A stretch of DNA of 33,571 nucleotides from an uncultured Clostridia bacterium. Its GTDB lineage: Bacteria; Bacillota; Clostridia; Christensenellales; Borkfalkiaceae. How positions within the stretch are numbered: position 1 is the first letter of the stretch; every line of letters begins with the position of its first letter. The position numbers were made by a program, and so were the translations under genes. Of the stretch, positions 1-7,500 are shown piece by piece. Where the stretch lies: NCBI GenBank assembly GCA_947627665.1, contig CANQWX010000020.1, positions 1 through 33,571 of the forward strand, in the 5' to 3' direction. A model generated the notes under the pieces. The model was given only the letters and a program-made list of their open reading frames with translations, ran no database searches and was not told the DNA's origin.

Positions 1-59
1 AAGGAATTTCTTAAAGAGTCCAACATTGTTTTTTTGCGATTGTCGATGATGGATGCCAT
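1..59 (-). CDS. 5' end of a gene running off the left edge, product unknown
   Basis: Only the first 19 codons are present, reading MASIIDNRKKTMLDSLRNS on the minus strand. The start is supported by an AGGAG ribosome binding site five bases upstream of the ATG and by a perfect-spacing sigma-A promoter further upstream (-10 at 101-106, -35 at 124-129). The peptide has no signal sequence, so a cytoplasmic protein is likely. N-termini with this D-N-R-K pattern remind me of helicases with an N-terminal PLD-like domain, but 19 residues cannot decide it and no function is assigned. Confidence 0.7.
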   Translation of the reverse strand, partial: MASIIDNRKKTMLDSLRNS

Positions 60-100
60 AGCCTCTCCTGTGCTTTTATGGTGAAATTATAAGTAGCTAT

Positions 101-129
101 ATTATACTTTATTTGCCGCTAAAAGTCAA
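101..129 (-). promoter_or_regulatory. Sigma-A promoter of the left-edge gene
   Basis: On the minus strand the -35 is TTGACT (124-129) and the -10 is TATAAT (101-106), separated by 17 bp. Transcription should start near position 94 and give a leader of about 35 nt before the ATG at 59. The promoter lies downstream of the 31-codon gene that ends at 189, so the left-edge gene is its own transcription unit. Confidence 0.85.
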
Positions 130-188
130 TGCAACCTCTCTGTTTTTATCTCATGGGACACGAAAGTTTAACCCACTTCGCGGGGAAT

Positions 189-284
189 TTAATCGTCCTC
201 GGCGTCCATGTCCATGAGGATCATATCGTCAAGCTGTGCTTCCTCGTCGTCGGCGTCGCCGAAAAGCCAATCGAAAATACCCAT
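189..284 (-). CDS. 31-residue acidic small protein
   Basis: The reading frame encodes an amphipathic N-terminus, MGIFDWLFG, followed by a tail in which roughly half the residues are Asp or Glu. The AGGAGG Shine-Dalgarno at 289-294, four bases from the ATG, is among the best in the window. The same frame is open upstream to another ATG at 338, which would add 18 mostly hydrophobic residues (49 in total). That start lacks a clear ribosome binding site, so I prefer 284. It begins 75 bp after the ATPase gene stops, with no terminator in between, so co-transcription is likely. I do not recognise a family. The hydrophobic start with a charged tail could suit a peripheral membrane peptide or a protein-binding regulator, which is inference. 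Confidence 0.6.
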   Translation of the reverse strand: MGIFDWLFGDADDEEAQLDDMILMDMDAEDD

Positions 285-359
285 ATAGCCTCCTGTGATA
301 ACCCCATTAAGCACGTCGAACATGACAACTGCGGTCATTTTTTTTCTTGTGTTGGCGTT

Positions 360-1637
360 TTATCTGTTCAAACTATCTTTGTCGAGCAGGAAATCGTACA
401 GCCCCATGTAGATGATGCCTTTATCGTCATAGCTTGCTTTTCTGCGGGAATCGGTGATGATGATCTTCTTGAAAAAGTCCTTGGTCGCAAGCAGAGGGCG
501 GCGCTCCGCATTGATTTTTTCTTCGTCCCCCAACCGATACGCCGATTGAATATAATACCGCTCGGGTCCCATGTTGACGACAAAGTCGATCTCGCACTGC
601 TTTTTCTTCCCCTCTTCGCTCACATCCACGACGCCGACGTCCACCGCATACCCGCGCGCGATCAGCTCGTTGAAGATAATATTCTCCATTGCATGGGTTT
701 CCTCGTCTTGGCGGAAATTCAGCCGCGCGTTCCGAAGCCCCATGTCGGTGCAATAGTACTTGGAGGGATAGGAAAAATACCGCTTGCCCTTAACGTCGTA
801 CCTGATTGCATGGCAGAACAGAAACGCCTCTTCCAAATATTCAAGATACTTGGAAATGGTTTCGGAATTCACCTTCGCCTTGCGCACGGTTTGGAGCGTG
901 TTTGCGATCTTGTTGGAATTGACAAGCGAACCGACGGACGAGCACAAATCATCGGTGAGCATCTTCATCACCTCGGGAAGTTCGATGGTATAGCGTTCCT
1001 CGATGTCCTTAAAGTAGGTCTCTTTGAACAGATCGGTGAGGTACTTCATCTTCCCCCTCGCGTCGGGAAGATACAATGTGAACGGCAAACCTCCATATAG
1101 CGCATACTCCTCAAAGGCATCCGCTTTATCGCCGCCCACAAAGTCGTAATATTCTTTGAAAGTGAGCGGGAACACGCGCACCTCATCGCCGCGCCCACGA
1201 AACTCGGTCATGACGTCCTTGGAAAGGAGCTTGGAATTGCTTCCCGTCACATAGACGTCCACATTGCCCAAATGCAAAAAACAGTTGAGAACGCCATAGA
1301 GCGGCAACGGTTCCTCGCTCTTCAATTCCTCTTTCTTGATCGCATATTGAATTTCGTCGATAAAGACATAGTACATCTGCGATTTATCAGCGACTTTGGA
1401 AGTGATATATTCCGACAGTTTCAGCGGGTCTCTGTACGGCGCATTTTGAACGGCATCGAGGGCAAGCATAATGATGTTCGCCTCTTTGACACCGATAGAC
1501 AGCAGATAATTTCGGTAAAGTTCAAACAGCAGATAGCTCTTGCCGCACCGTCTGATCCCCGTAATCACCTTGATCATTCCGTTCTCTTTTTTGGAAATCA
1601 GTTCCTGCAAGTAAAAATCTCTTTGAATGGTTTTCAT
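360..1637 (-). CDS. AAA family ATPase with DUF4143 domain (ATPase 1)
   Basis: A 425-residue cytoplasmic protein of the bacterial AAA_14/DUF4143 type. Visible motifs are Walker A GIRRCGKS (residues 27-34), Walker B VFIDEIQ (about 91-97), and in the C-terminal half the nuclease-like EIDFVVN stretch common in DUF4143 proteins. The family is widespread in gut bacteria. Its role is not established, although a link with mobile or toxin-like modules has often been suspected. I chose the ATG at 1637 because GGGGG lies ten bases upstream, whereas the GTG at 1652 overlaps that site. Its own promoter (1695-1723) reads straight into an inverted repeat at 1656-1691. Length is normal for the family, with no sign of decay. 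A second, clearly different DUF4143 ATPase follows at 2475-3749. Confidence 0.88.
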   Translation of the reverse strand: MKTIQRDFYLQELISKKENGMIKVITGIRRCGKSYLLFELYRNYLLSIGVKEANIIMLALDAVQNAPYRDPLKLSEYITSKVADKSQMYYVFIDEIQYAIKKEELKSEEPLPLYGVLNCFLHLGNVDVYVTGSNSKLLSKDVMTEFRGRGDEVRVFPLTFKEYYDFVGGDKADAFEEYALYGGLPFTLYLPDARGKMKYLTDLFKETYFKDIEERYTIELPEVMKMLTDDLCSSVGSLVNSNKIANTLQTVRKAKVNSETISKYLEYLEEAFLFCHAIRYDVKGKRYFSYPSKYYCTDMGLRNARLNFRQDEETHAMENIIFNELIARGYAVDVGVVDVSEEGKKKQCEIDFVVNMGPERYYIQSAYRLGDEEKINAERRPLLATKDFFKKIIITDSRRKASYDDKGIIYMGLYDFLLDKDSLNR

Positions 1638-1655
1638 GCAAATTGCCCCCACATA

Positions 1656-1691
1656 ATCGAAAGTTGCTCCGCAAATGGAGTAACTTTCGAT
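1656..1691. promoter_or_regulatory. Inverted repeat at the transcription start of ATPase 1 (candidate operator)
   Basis: The arms TCGAAAGTTGCTCC (1657-1670) and GGAGTAACTTTCGA (1677-1690) pair with one mismatch across a 6-base spacer. The repeat starts four bases downstream of the -10 hexamer, so it covers the expected transcription start and the 5' leader. That placement suits a repressor operator or a leader hairpin. A diverged second copy with the same spacer length lies at 1824-1857. Confidence 0.6.
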
Positions 1692-1694
1692 AAT

Positions 1695-1723
1695 AGTATA
1701 ACATGAAATGACCCAAAAGTCAA
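1695..1723 (-). promoter_or_regulatory. Sigma-A promoter of ATPase 1
   Basis: On the minus strand, -35 TTGACT (1718-1723), a 17-bp spacer and -10 TATACT (1695-1700). The -35 hexamer is identical to that of the left-edge gene. Confidence 0.8.
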
Positions 1724-1823
1724 TAGTGTTTCCCCTCTTTCTTTCCTTTTTTTGGAGCGGAAAGCGGGGAATTTTCTTGCTTTCGGTCGAATTATCCGAA
1801 TTGCTTATGAAAATTCCTAAAAA

Positions 1824-1857
1824 TCAAAAGTTGCCCCGTGCGTGGAATAACTTTTGA
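1824..1857. repeat. Second copy of the AAAGTTGC-type inverted repeat
   Basis: The arms TCAAAAGTTGCCCC (1824-1837) and GGAATAACTTTTGA (1844-1857) flank a 6-base spacer. Length, layout and the AAGTT(G/A) core match the repeat at 1656-1691. No minus-strand gene begins directly after this copy, so it may be the regulatory region of a lost gene or a dispersed repeat. The rest of the 1724-1919 stretch holds nothing I recognise. Confidence 0.5.
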
Positions 1858-1919
1858 CAAATAAAAGAAATTTAAGGGAGAATTAGCGCATTCGCGCAAC
1901 TTTTTCAAGGGAGTTTGAG

Positions 1920-1951
1920 AAAAAAACACCTTAAGGTGTCCGCCCAAGGTG
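1920..1951 (-). terminator. Rho-independent terminator after the SWIM-domain gene
   Basis: Read on the minus strand, ACACCTT (1945-1951) pairs with AAGGTGT (1925-1931) and is followed by an uninterrupted T tract (1920-1925). It lies 45 bp beyond the stop codon of the SWIM-domain gene. Confidence 0.7.
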
Positions 1952-1996
1952 TAATTTTCTGTCGATTTATCGCCGTATCCGGCGGCGAAACGTCCT

Positions 1997-2443
1997 CTAT
2001 TCCAAATGTTCCCGAATGAACCTTTCGTACTGCCAATCGGGACCGTCGAACAGAAGTTCCAAAAGCGTATCCCGAAGTTTCTCCTTTCCCATTTTGCGAA
2101 TATAATCAATAAGTTTTTGCTCGATCTCCTCTTGCTCGTTCTCCCACGCCTCCTGCGCCGCCTCGACCTCCCGATGATACTCTTCCGCCTCGTGGGGGTA
2201 CAACGTAAAATAGAGCGCGACCATGTGCTTGCAGATCACCCTGCGTCCGTGCGCAAACGGACAATCGCATGTCGATTTTCTCGGATGCTCCGTGTCGATC
2301 TTTACATGATATATTTCGCTCCCCTTCACGATTCCCTCGGCTTCATGGTCGGAAACGCATTCATAGGAAAGCACCTGTTTCTCCTCCCAATAGTCATAGC
2401 CGCGCCATCGGGATTCGCCACTCGCGCTTGAAATAAAACTCAT
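1997..2443 (-). CDS. SWIM zinc-finger domain protein
   Basis: A 148-residue protein with a complete SWIM zinc motif: Cys59-x-Cys61, nine residues, Cys71-x-His73. SWIM fingers bind zinc and are associated with nucleic-acid or protein binding. Family members are often fused to SNF2 helicases or stand alone as here. The C-terminal half (about residues 85-148) is strongly charged and probably helical. The gene starts 31 bp after the stop codon of ATPase 2 with an AGAGAAG ribosome binding site, so the two are probably one operon, closed by the terminator at 1920-1951. The zinc ligands are all present. The molecular job is unknown, and pairing with a DUF4143 ATPase is the main context clue. Confidence 0.8.
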   Translation of the reverse strand: MSFISSASGESRWRGYDYWEEKQVLSYECVSDHEAEGIVKGSEIYHVKIDTEHPRKSTCDCPFAHGRRVICKHMVALYFTLYPHEAEEYHREVEAAQEAWENEQEEIEQKLIDYIRKMGKEKLRDTLLELLFDGPDWQYERFIREHLE

Positions 2444-2474
2444 ATTCTTCTCTTTCGTTCGCTCAAATTTTTTA

Positions 2475-3749
2475 TCAATTCTTCAACGTACTGATAGGAA
2501 CGACATACACCCCATCGGGGCGACGGTAGGCAAAATCTCCCGTTCCCGTAAGCACCATGAGAAAAGACGGTTCCTTCATTTTCGAGGTATCGATTTTATT
2601 TTTCAACGTTTGGAGTGTACCCACGCCCTCTTCTATCAATTTATCTCCACCGAGTTTGATTTCAACTAACCCATAAGAGCCATTCCGCAAATGAATGACG
2701 GCGTCACATTCCAGCCCGTCTTTATCCCTAAAATGATAGACTTCCCCGTTCAAAGCGTCGGCATAAACTCTTAAATCTCGGACTGCCATCGTTTCAAATA
2801 ATAATCCAAAGGTTTTCAGATCTGCGATCAAATCATCGGGACCGATTCCCAGCGCGGCAGCGGCGATAGATGAATCAACAAAATATCTGGTGTCCGACGT
2901 TCTGATGGCCGTCTTTGAGCGCAGGTTGGGATTCCAAGCGGGCATATCCTCCACGACGAAGATTTTCTTCAATGCGCCGATATAGGCCGAAACAGTTTCT
3001 TCATTCAGCGACTCCTCGTCATTCACTCTGATATCCTCGCCGATAACCGTATTTGGCGTCTGCGTACCTTGATTTCTTGCGAGCGACCTCATCAGCCGCT
3101 TCACGCGTTCGGGATTTTTTTGAACATTATCCGCCCGATTGATATCCGAATGAACAACTCCGTCGTAATAATCTATCGCCTGATCCAAAGCAATTTCATC
3201 ACGAAGTCCAATCGCTTGCGGCCAACCGCCACGGCATACTGTGAAAGCCAACCGATCGAGATTCATGCGGGTAGAACCCGCAAGAGTAGAAGGCGCCGTA
3301 AAGAGTTCGGTCAAGCTGACCTCGCCCGTTGATTCTCCCGACTCGTATAAGCTCATCGGACGCATCGTGAGCCAGGAAAAGCGTCCCGTCCCGGAATGCG
3401 TAATTTCCTTTGTGTCAGGAGGCACGGCAGAGCCCGTAAGAATAAATTGACCGAGTTCTCCGCGATGGTCCACTTCATATCTTACGGCATCCCATAATTT
3501 AGGAGCAATTTGCCACTCATCGATGAGTCTCGGCACGGCCCCCTTTAATAACCTCTGCGGATCGATCTCGGACATCGTGATATTTTGGTTCTTATTTTTC
3601 GGATCGTTCATATACAAAAAGCTTTTTGCGATTTGCTCGGCGGTCGTCGTCTTGCCGCACCACTTTGGTCCTTCGATCAAAACCGCGCCTTTGCCTTCTA
3701 ATTTTCTTTGCAAGATACTGTCTGCAATGCGTTTTTTGTATTCTTTCAT
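2475..3749 (-). CDS. AAA family ATPase with DUF4143 domain (ATPase 2)
   Basis: A 424-residue ATPase with Walker A GPKWCGKT (residues 27-34), a Walker B-like LIDEWQ (about 75-80) and a C-terminal DUF4143 region containing a nuclease-like pattern (ECDAVI, then VEIKLGG). The motif GPKWCGKT and the DEWQ variant place it in a different DUF4143 subgroup from the ATPase at 360-1637, which has GIRRCGKS and DEIQ, so this is not a recent duplication. Expression should start from the promoter at 3782-3810, which has three palindromic 23-bp repeats directly upstream of its -35. The SWIM protein gene follows 31 bp downstream. Cytoplasmic; function unknown. Confidence 0.88.
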   Translation of the reverse strand: MKEYKKRIADSILQRKLEGKGAVLIEGPKWCGKTTTAEQIAKSFLYMNDPKNKNQNITMSEIDPQRLLKGAVPRLIDEWQIAPKLWDAVRYEVDHRGELGQFILTGSAVPPDTKEITHSGTGRFSWLTMRPMSLYESGESTGEVSLTELFTAPSTLAGSTRMNLDRLAFTVCRGGWPQAIGLRDEIALDQAIDYYDGVVHSDINRADNVQKNPERVKRLMRSLARNQGTQTPNTVIGEDIRVNDEESLNEETVSAYIGALKKIFVVEDMPAWNPNLRSKTAIRTSDTRYFVDSSIAAAALGIGPDDLIADLKTFGLLFETMAVRDLRVYADALNGEVYHFRDKDGLECDAVIHLRNGSYGLVEIKLGGDKLIEEGVGTLQTLKNKIDTSKMKEPSFLMVLTGTGDFAYRRPDGVYVVPISTLKN

Positions 3750-3781
3750 CCCAAAACAGCCTCACTTGATTTATTAACTCG

Positions 3782-3810
3782 ATTATACCATAGAATCGGT
3801 CATAAATCAA
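3782..3810 (-). promoter_or_regulatory. Sigma-A promoter of ATPase 2
   Basis: On the minus strand, -35 TTGATT (3805-3810), a 17-bp spacer and -10 TATAAT (3782-3787). The transcript would start near 3775, about 26 nt before the ATG. Confidence 0.8.
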
Positions 3811-3813
3811 TGG

Positions 3814-3881
3814 TTTTCCGATAATCAGCGGAAAATTTTTCCGACGATTGGCGGAGAATTAAACCGATTTTTGGCGAAATT
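3814..3881. repeat. Three tandem 23-bp palindromic repeats upstream of ATPase 2
   Basis: Copies begin at 3814, 3837 and 3860, an exact 23-bp period. Copies 1 and 2 have the form TTTTCCG, eight bases, CGGA(A/G)AA and are each inverted repeats. Copy 3 is degenerate (AAACCG, eight bases, CGAAATT). The array ends 3 bp from the -35 hexamer on the upstream side, which is a typical place for multimeric operator or iteron binding. The cognate protein is not identified. Confidence 0.6.
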
Positions 3882-3886
3882 ATTCG

Positions 3887-3924
3887 ACCGCTCCGTTACG
3901 TCTATCTATGCGTAACGGAGCGGT
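3887..3924. repeat. Perfect 14-bp inverted repeat
   Basis: ACCGCTCCGTTACG (3887-3900) and its exact complement (3911-3924) flank a 10-base loop. There is no T tract on either side, so it is not a standard intrinsic terminator. It lies between the ATPase 2 control region and the terminator of the spoIIID remnant. Confidence 0.65.
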
Positions 3925-4134
3925 TCATAAAGAAAAAACGAAGCAAAACGCTTGATTTTGCCTCGTTTTGATCGTTTTATTGAATAAACCACAAAAAACG
4001 TTCGGTAATGTTACCTCTATATGTACGGTAGATTTGCTCATGCCGAAGTGGGCGGCGCAGGCGCGCACCGTACAACAGGTTTCGGCGATGTATTCCCCGT
4101 TCTGTCTTACGCGCTCTTCGATTTCATTCCACAT
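3925..4134 (-). pseudogene. spoIIID: Truncated spoIIID-like sporulation regulator
   Basis: The frame starts MWNEIEERVRQNGEYIAE and runs through the DNA-binding part CAAHFGMSKSTVH, matching the helix-turn-helix of SpoIIID, the mother-cell regulator of sporulation (normally about 80-95 residues). After residue 38 or so the match stops. Skipping five bases (ACATT) restores the family continuation V-T-E-R, after which the sequence diverges and soon meets a stop, so the recognition helix is present but the basic C-terminal half is lost. The start looks intact, with AGAGGGG seven bases before the ATG at 4134. The remaining open frame runs into the terminator at 3935-3969. I call it a decayed copy. 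Whether a full spoIIID exists elsewhere in the genome cannot be seen. Confidence 0.7.
3935..3969 (-). terminator. Terminator of the spoIIID remnant
   Basis: On the minus strand AAAACGAGGCAAAA (3956-3969) pairs with TTTTGCTTCGTTTT (3935-3948) with one mismatch and a 7-base loop, and the right arm runs into a T-rich tract. It fits an intrinsic terminator for the minus-strand spoIIID-like frame. Confidence 0.7.
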
Positions 4135-4191
4135 ATCATTCCCCTCTCGTTTTGTCGGGATAGTTATGATTATGTCGAACAAAGGAAGAAT

Positions 4192-4230
4192 ATGCAGCGG
4201 CGCGGGACGAAATGTCCCGCGCCGCTGCAT
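4192..4230. repeat. Perfect 17-bp GC-rich hairpin
   Basis: ATGCAGCGGCGCGGGAC (4192-4208) and its exact complement (4214-4230) enclose the loop GAAAT. No T tract follows on either strand. It resembles a dispersed REP-like or small mobile hairpin more than a terminator. It is upstream of the spoIIID-like start at 4134 and would lie in that gene's leader or promoter region. Confidence 0.6.
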
Positions 4231-4231
4231 T

Positions 4232-4500
4232 CCGTGAAAATCTCTCCGTTCAAGCCGTCGGAATTTCCCTCTGCGGCGTTTCATGCCATAAAAGCAGTTG
4301 AACTTCATGTTTGATCAAGAAGCCAATCAAGGCCAAAATGCACAACTTACCATTATTCACAATGCCCTTTTGATGTTTTTCAAAAGTTTCAAGTTTTTTT
4401 ACGATATACTGTTCATATATAGCCTTTAATTGCAGCATCTGAACTATCATGCGATAGTCGTGCGGTCTTCTGAAAACTTCGAATGCATTTTCCGATAGAG
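4232..4500. other. Stretch without a convincing gene
   Basis: Between the 17-bp hairpin and the terminator-like hairpin at 4501-4531 the DNA is visibly more AT-rich than its surroundings. A 92-codon minus-strand frame crosses it, but it starts inside the terminator hairpin and has no ribosome binding site. I see no RNA gene or promoter that I can support. Confidence 0.5.
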
Positions 4501-4531
4501 AAGATGCCCGCGGAAGATCCGCGGGCATCTT
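4501..4531 (+). terminator. Terminator-like hairpin downstream of the GH3 gene
   Basis: AAGATGCCCGCGGA (4501-4514) and its perfect complement (4518-4531) enclose a 3-base loop. The short T stretch is on the plus-strand side, and on the minus strand the stem is followed by a mixed C/T stretch. It could stop the minus-strand GH3 operon, which ends at 4577, but its tail favours plus-strand termination. Confidence 0.5.
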
Positions 4532-4545
4532 TTATGGGGAGGGAG

Positions 4546-4567
4546 GAATGTGAAAAATTTCACATTC
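4546..4567. repeat. Perfect 10-bp hairpin just after the GH3 stop codon
   Basis: GAATGTGAAA and TTTCACATTC are exact complements separated by two bases, ending 9 bp from the GH3 stop codon. It may protect the 3' end of the mRNA or act together with the hairpin at 4501-4531. Confidence 0.5.
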
Positions 4568-4576
4568 GGATAAACT

Positions 4577-7500
4577 TTATTCCCCGGTTTCGGGCGTTTC
4601 ATCGCCTTCGTTGTCCGTATCGCCGCCGTCTGTCGCTCCGCTATCCGCAGCGCGTTCCTTTCTTAAACGGAACACGATCGCCGTTACGCCCCAAGCGGTG
4701 AGGCCGAGGGTGAGCAGCCAAACGGCAATGATGATGAGCCAATAGTATGCGAACGGGGTGCTGGAAACCGCAACGCCATGCGCGATACCGTTCATCGCGT
4801 TCGAGTTCACGGTGGTGTAGAGAACGTGCTTCATCGCCTCTCTCATGTAGTACTGGGTCGCCTTGTTGTTTTGATCCGGCCCCGCACTCGTTGCAAAGTT
4901 GGTGAGTTTGAGGTCGCCGCCCGCACGCAAGCATTGCTCGGTGTCCATATAGCCGCCGTTGTCGTAGTCGGTGATGACGGAACCGTTGAAGCCCCACTCC
5001 TGACGGAGGACCTTGGTGATGAGCTGGTAGTTGCCGCCCGCCCAGGTGCAGCCGATACGGTTGAAGGAGGTCATGACGCCCATGACTGCGGGGATCTCCA
5101 TTTCCTTCTTGGTAAACGTCCCCGTCGTAGCATCGTACTGCTGGACCATGATCGTCTGCATGCCGCGCTCTTCGATACAGGTCTGGAAAGGCTTCAGATA
5201 GATCTCACGGATCGCCTGCTCGTTGGAGAAGGTCGCAACGCTGCTTCTGTGATCCTCTTGGTCGTTGAGGCAGAGGTGCTTGATGTAGGAATACACGCCC
5301 TTGTAAGCCGTTTCGCGGGAGGCCTGAAGCGCCATTTCGCCCGACATAAAGCCGTCCTCGGAATAATACTCGAAGTTACGGCCCGCAAACGGGGTGCGGT
5401 GGATGTTCATCGCGGGAGCGTACCAGCCCGAGATGACGCCCTTATACTGGTGGCTTCCGAAGTGCGTTTCGTTCGCATGGAGGGCATCCTCGGAAACGTA
5501 GTAGCCGTGAAGGCGGGAATTCTCTCTGTTCCAGCTTGCCGCAAGGTTGGCAGCGCAGGGATAGGTGATGGAGTACGGGGAGTGGGTGACGCCGCCTTCG
5601 TTGAGGCCGGAGGGACCGTCGTAGTCGATCGCTTCGGGCTTGTTGATGCTCTGCGCACGGGAGGTCTTGTAGCCGCCCTGGCGGATCATGCCCCTGATCT
5701 CGGCGAGGGTCATGTGGTCGATGTAAGCGTCCCAATCGATTTCGTCAAACGGCAGACCGCGCACGTCAACGAGATCCACGGTGCCTTCCTTGCCGAATTC
5801 GCCCGCTTTGGAAGCGGCCTCATCCTCGGTCATGGGGTTGAGGGAAGCGTCCGCGCCTCTCTTTGCGAGCTGGGCTGCGGTCTCCTGATCGACCTCGACT
5901 TCCCAAACATAACCGTTCTTTTCGCTGAAGGTCGATTCCTTCTTGCTGTTTTGGTTGCCGTGGGTCTTGGGGAAGGTGCCCTCCCAATCCTGACGGGTGA
6001 GGTACTTGTCGCGTGCGGTGATGTTCTGATGTCCCGCCCAGAGCGCATGATCGAACTGGTTGGTGATCGTCGTGCCGTTTGCAGACTTCGAATACGTCGT
6101 CTTGTCCACGCCGTTGTTCTCGGTGTACGCATAGGTGTACTTGCCGACGAACGTCTTGTCGCCTTCGCCGAAGAGGCCGTCCGTTTCCTTGCCGTTATAG
6201 ACAAGGAAGTTATTGTTGGCCTCGTGGACGTTGTGCGCCGCGGTGAGGAGATAGTCCCCCGCTTCGAGAATGTACGTCTTGGCATTCACATCGTCGTAGG
6301 AGATGAGATCTTTTTGGTTGACCGTGATCTTGACGGTCTCGCTCTCGCCCGCTTTGAGTTCCTTCGTCTTTTCAAAGCCGACAAGAGAGGAGGACGCCTT
6401 CTCGACGAAGTTGGTCTTGTCGTACTGGGTATAGGGAGCGTTCAGGTAGACCTGCACGACTTCCTTGCCCGCGACAGCGCCCGTATTCTTGACGGTGACG
6501 GAAATTTCGATGTCCTTGTTGTCGTCCATTTCCCCTACCGTGAAGCCGCTCCACTCGAACGTGGTGTAGGAGAGGCCGTAGCCGAAGGGATACTGCACGG
6601 TGGCGGCGTAATCATAGTCCCCCACCTTTTCCGCGCCATTCTGCTCGTCGAAATAGCGGGTCTCATAGTACTTGTAGCCGACGTAGATGCCTTCGTCATA
6701 GAAGAGGCCGTTGCCGACGACTTTTCCGCCGTTCATGAGGTCCACGTCGCCCATGTTCTGCATGGCGGGGGAAGAGAACGCGTCGTAGGCGAAGGTGTCC
6801 ACGAGGTGGCCCGATGGGGTGATCTTGCCGGAGAGCACGTCTACGATGGAACGGCAGGTGTCGCCGCCCGCACCGGGCGCCCAGAGGACTGCCGTGATGT
6901 TTTCGTAATCCTTGACCCAGCCGAGTTCGAACGCGTTGTTCGTGTTGACGATGATGATGACGTTGTTGAAATTCTTGTTGAGATAGTCGATGACGCCAAG
7001 CTCAATGCTGTCGGGTTCGAGGTAGTGCTTCGTCTTGTCCGCTTCGACGGTCGTCCAGCTACCCATGTATCTGCCGAGGTCGCGGCCCTCGCCGCCCGTA
7101 CGGGAGAAGATGAAGATCGGGATGGTGCCGTTCGCTTCCGTCTTGGCAGCCGCGGGGATGTCGCCGATCTTCGTTTCGTTGATGGACCAGTCTTCCGCGC
7201 CGCCGTAGGAGATGGCGCCGACGCCGCGCTTTTTGCCCGTGCCCTGATAGAAGTTCCAGAGCGCCTCGTTGACCGAGAAACCCTGTTCGGTGAAAGCCGT
7301 CTTGAGGTCGGAGGACATCGTGCTCACGCCCGAGCCGGTGCCGCCCGCAACGGGGTCCACGGAGGATTGGGAGAAGAGGGATACCTTGCTCGCCGCTTTG
7401 AGGGGAAGGCCCTTTTCGTCTTCGGTATTCTGGAGGAGCACAAAGCCCTCTGCGCCGCCTTCGCGGGTAAATTTCTGTTCGGCGGCTTCCAGCGTATTGA

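Noticed and set aside
4250-4528. 92-codon minus-strand frame with a plausible helical middle part
   Set aside because: It starts within a terminator-like hairpin, has no ribosome binding site and overlaps AT-rich non-coding DNA. I found no recognisable domain.
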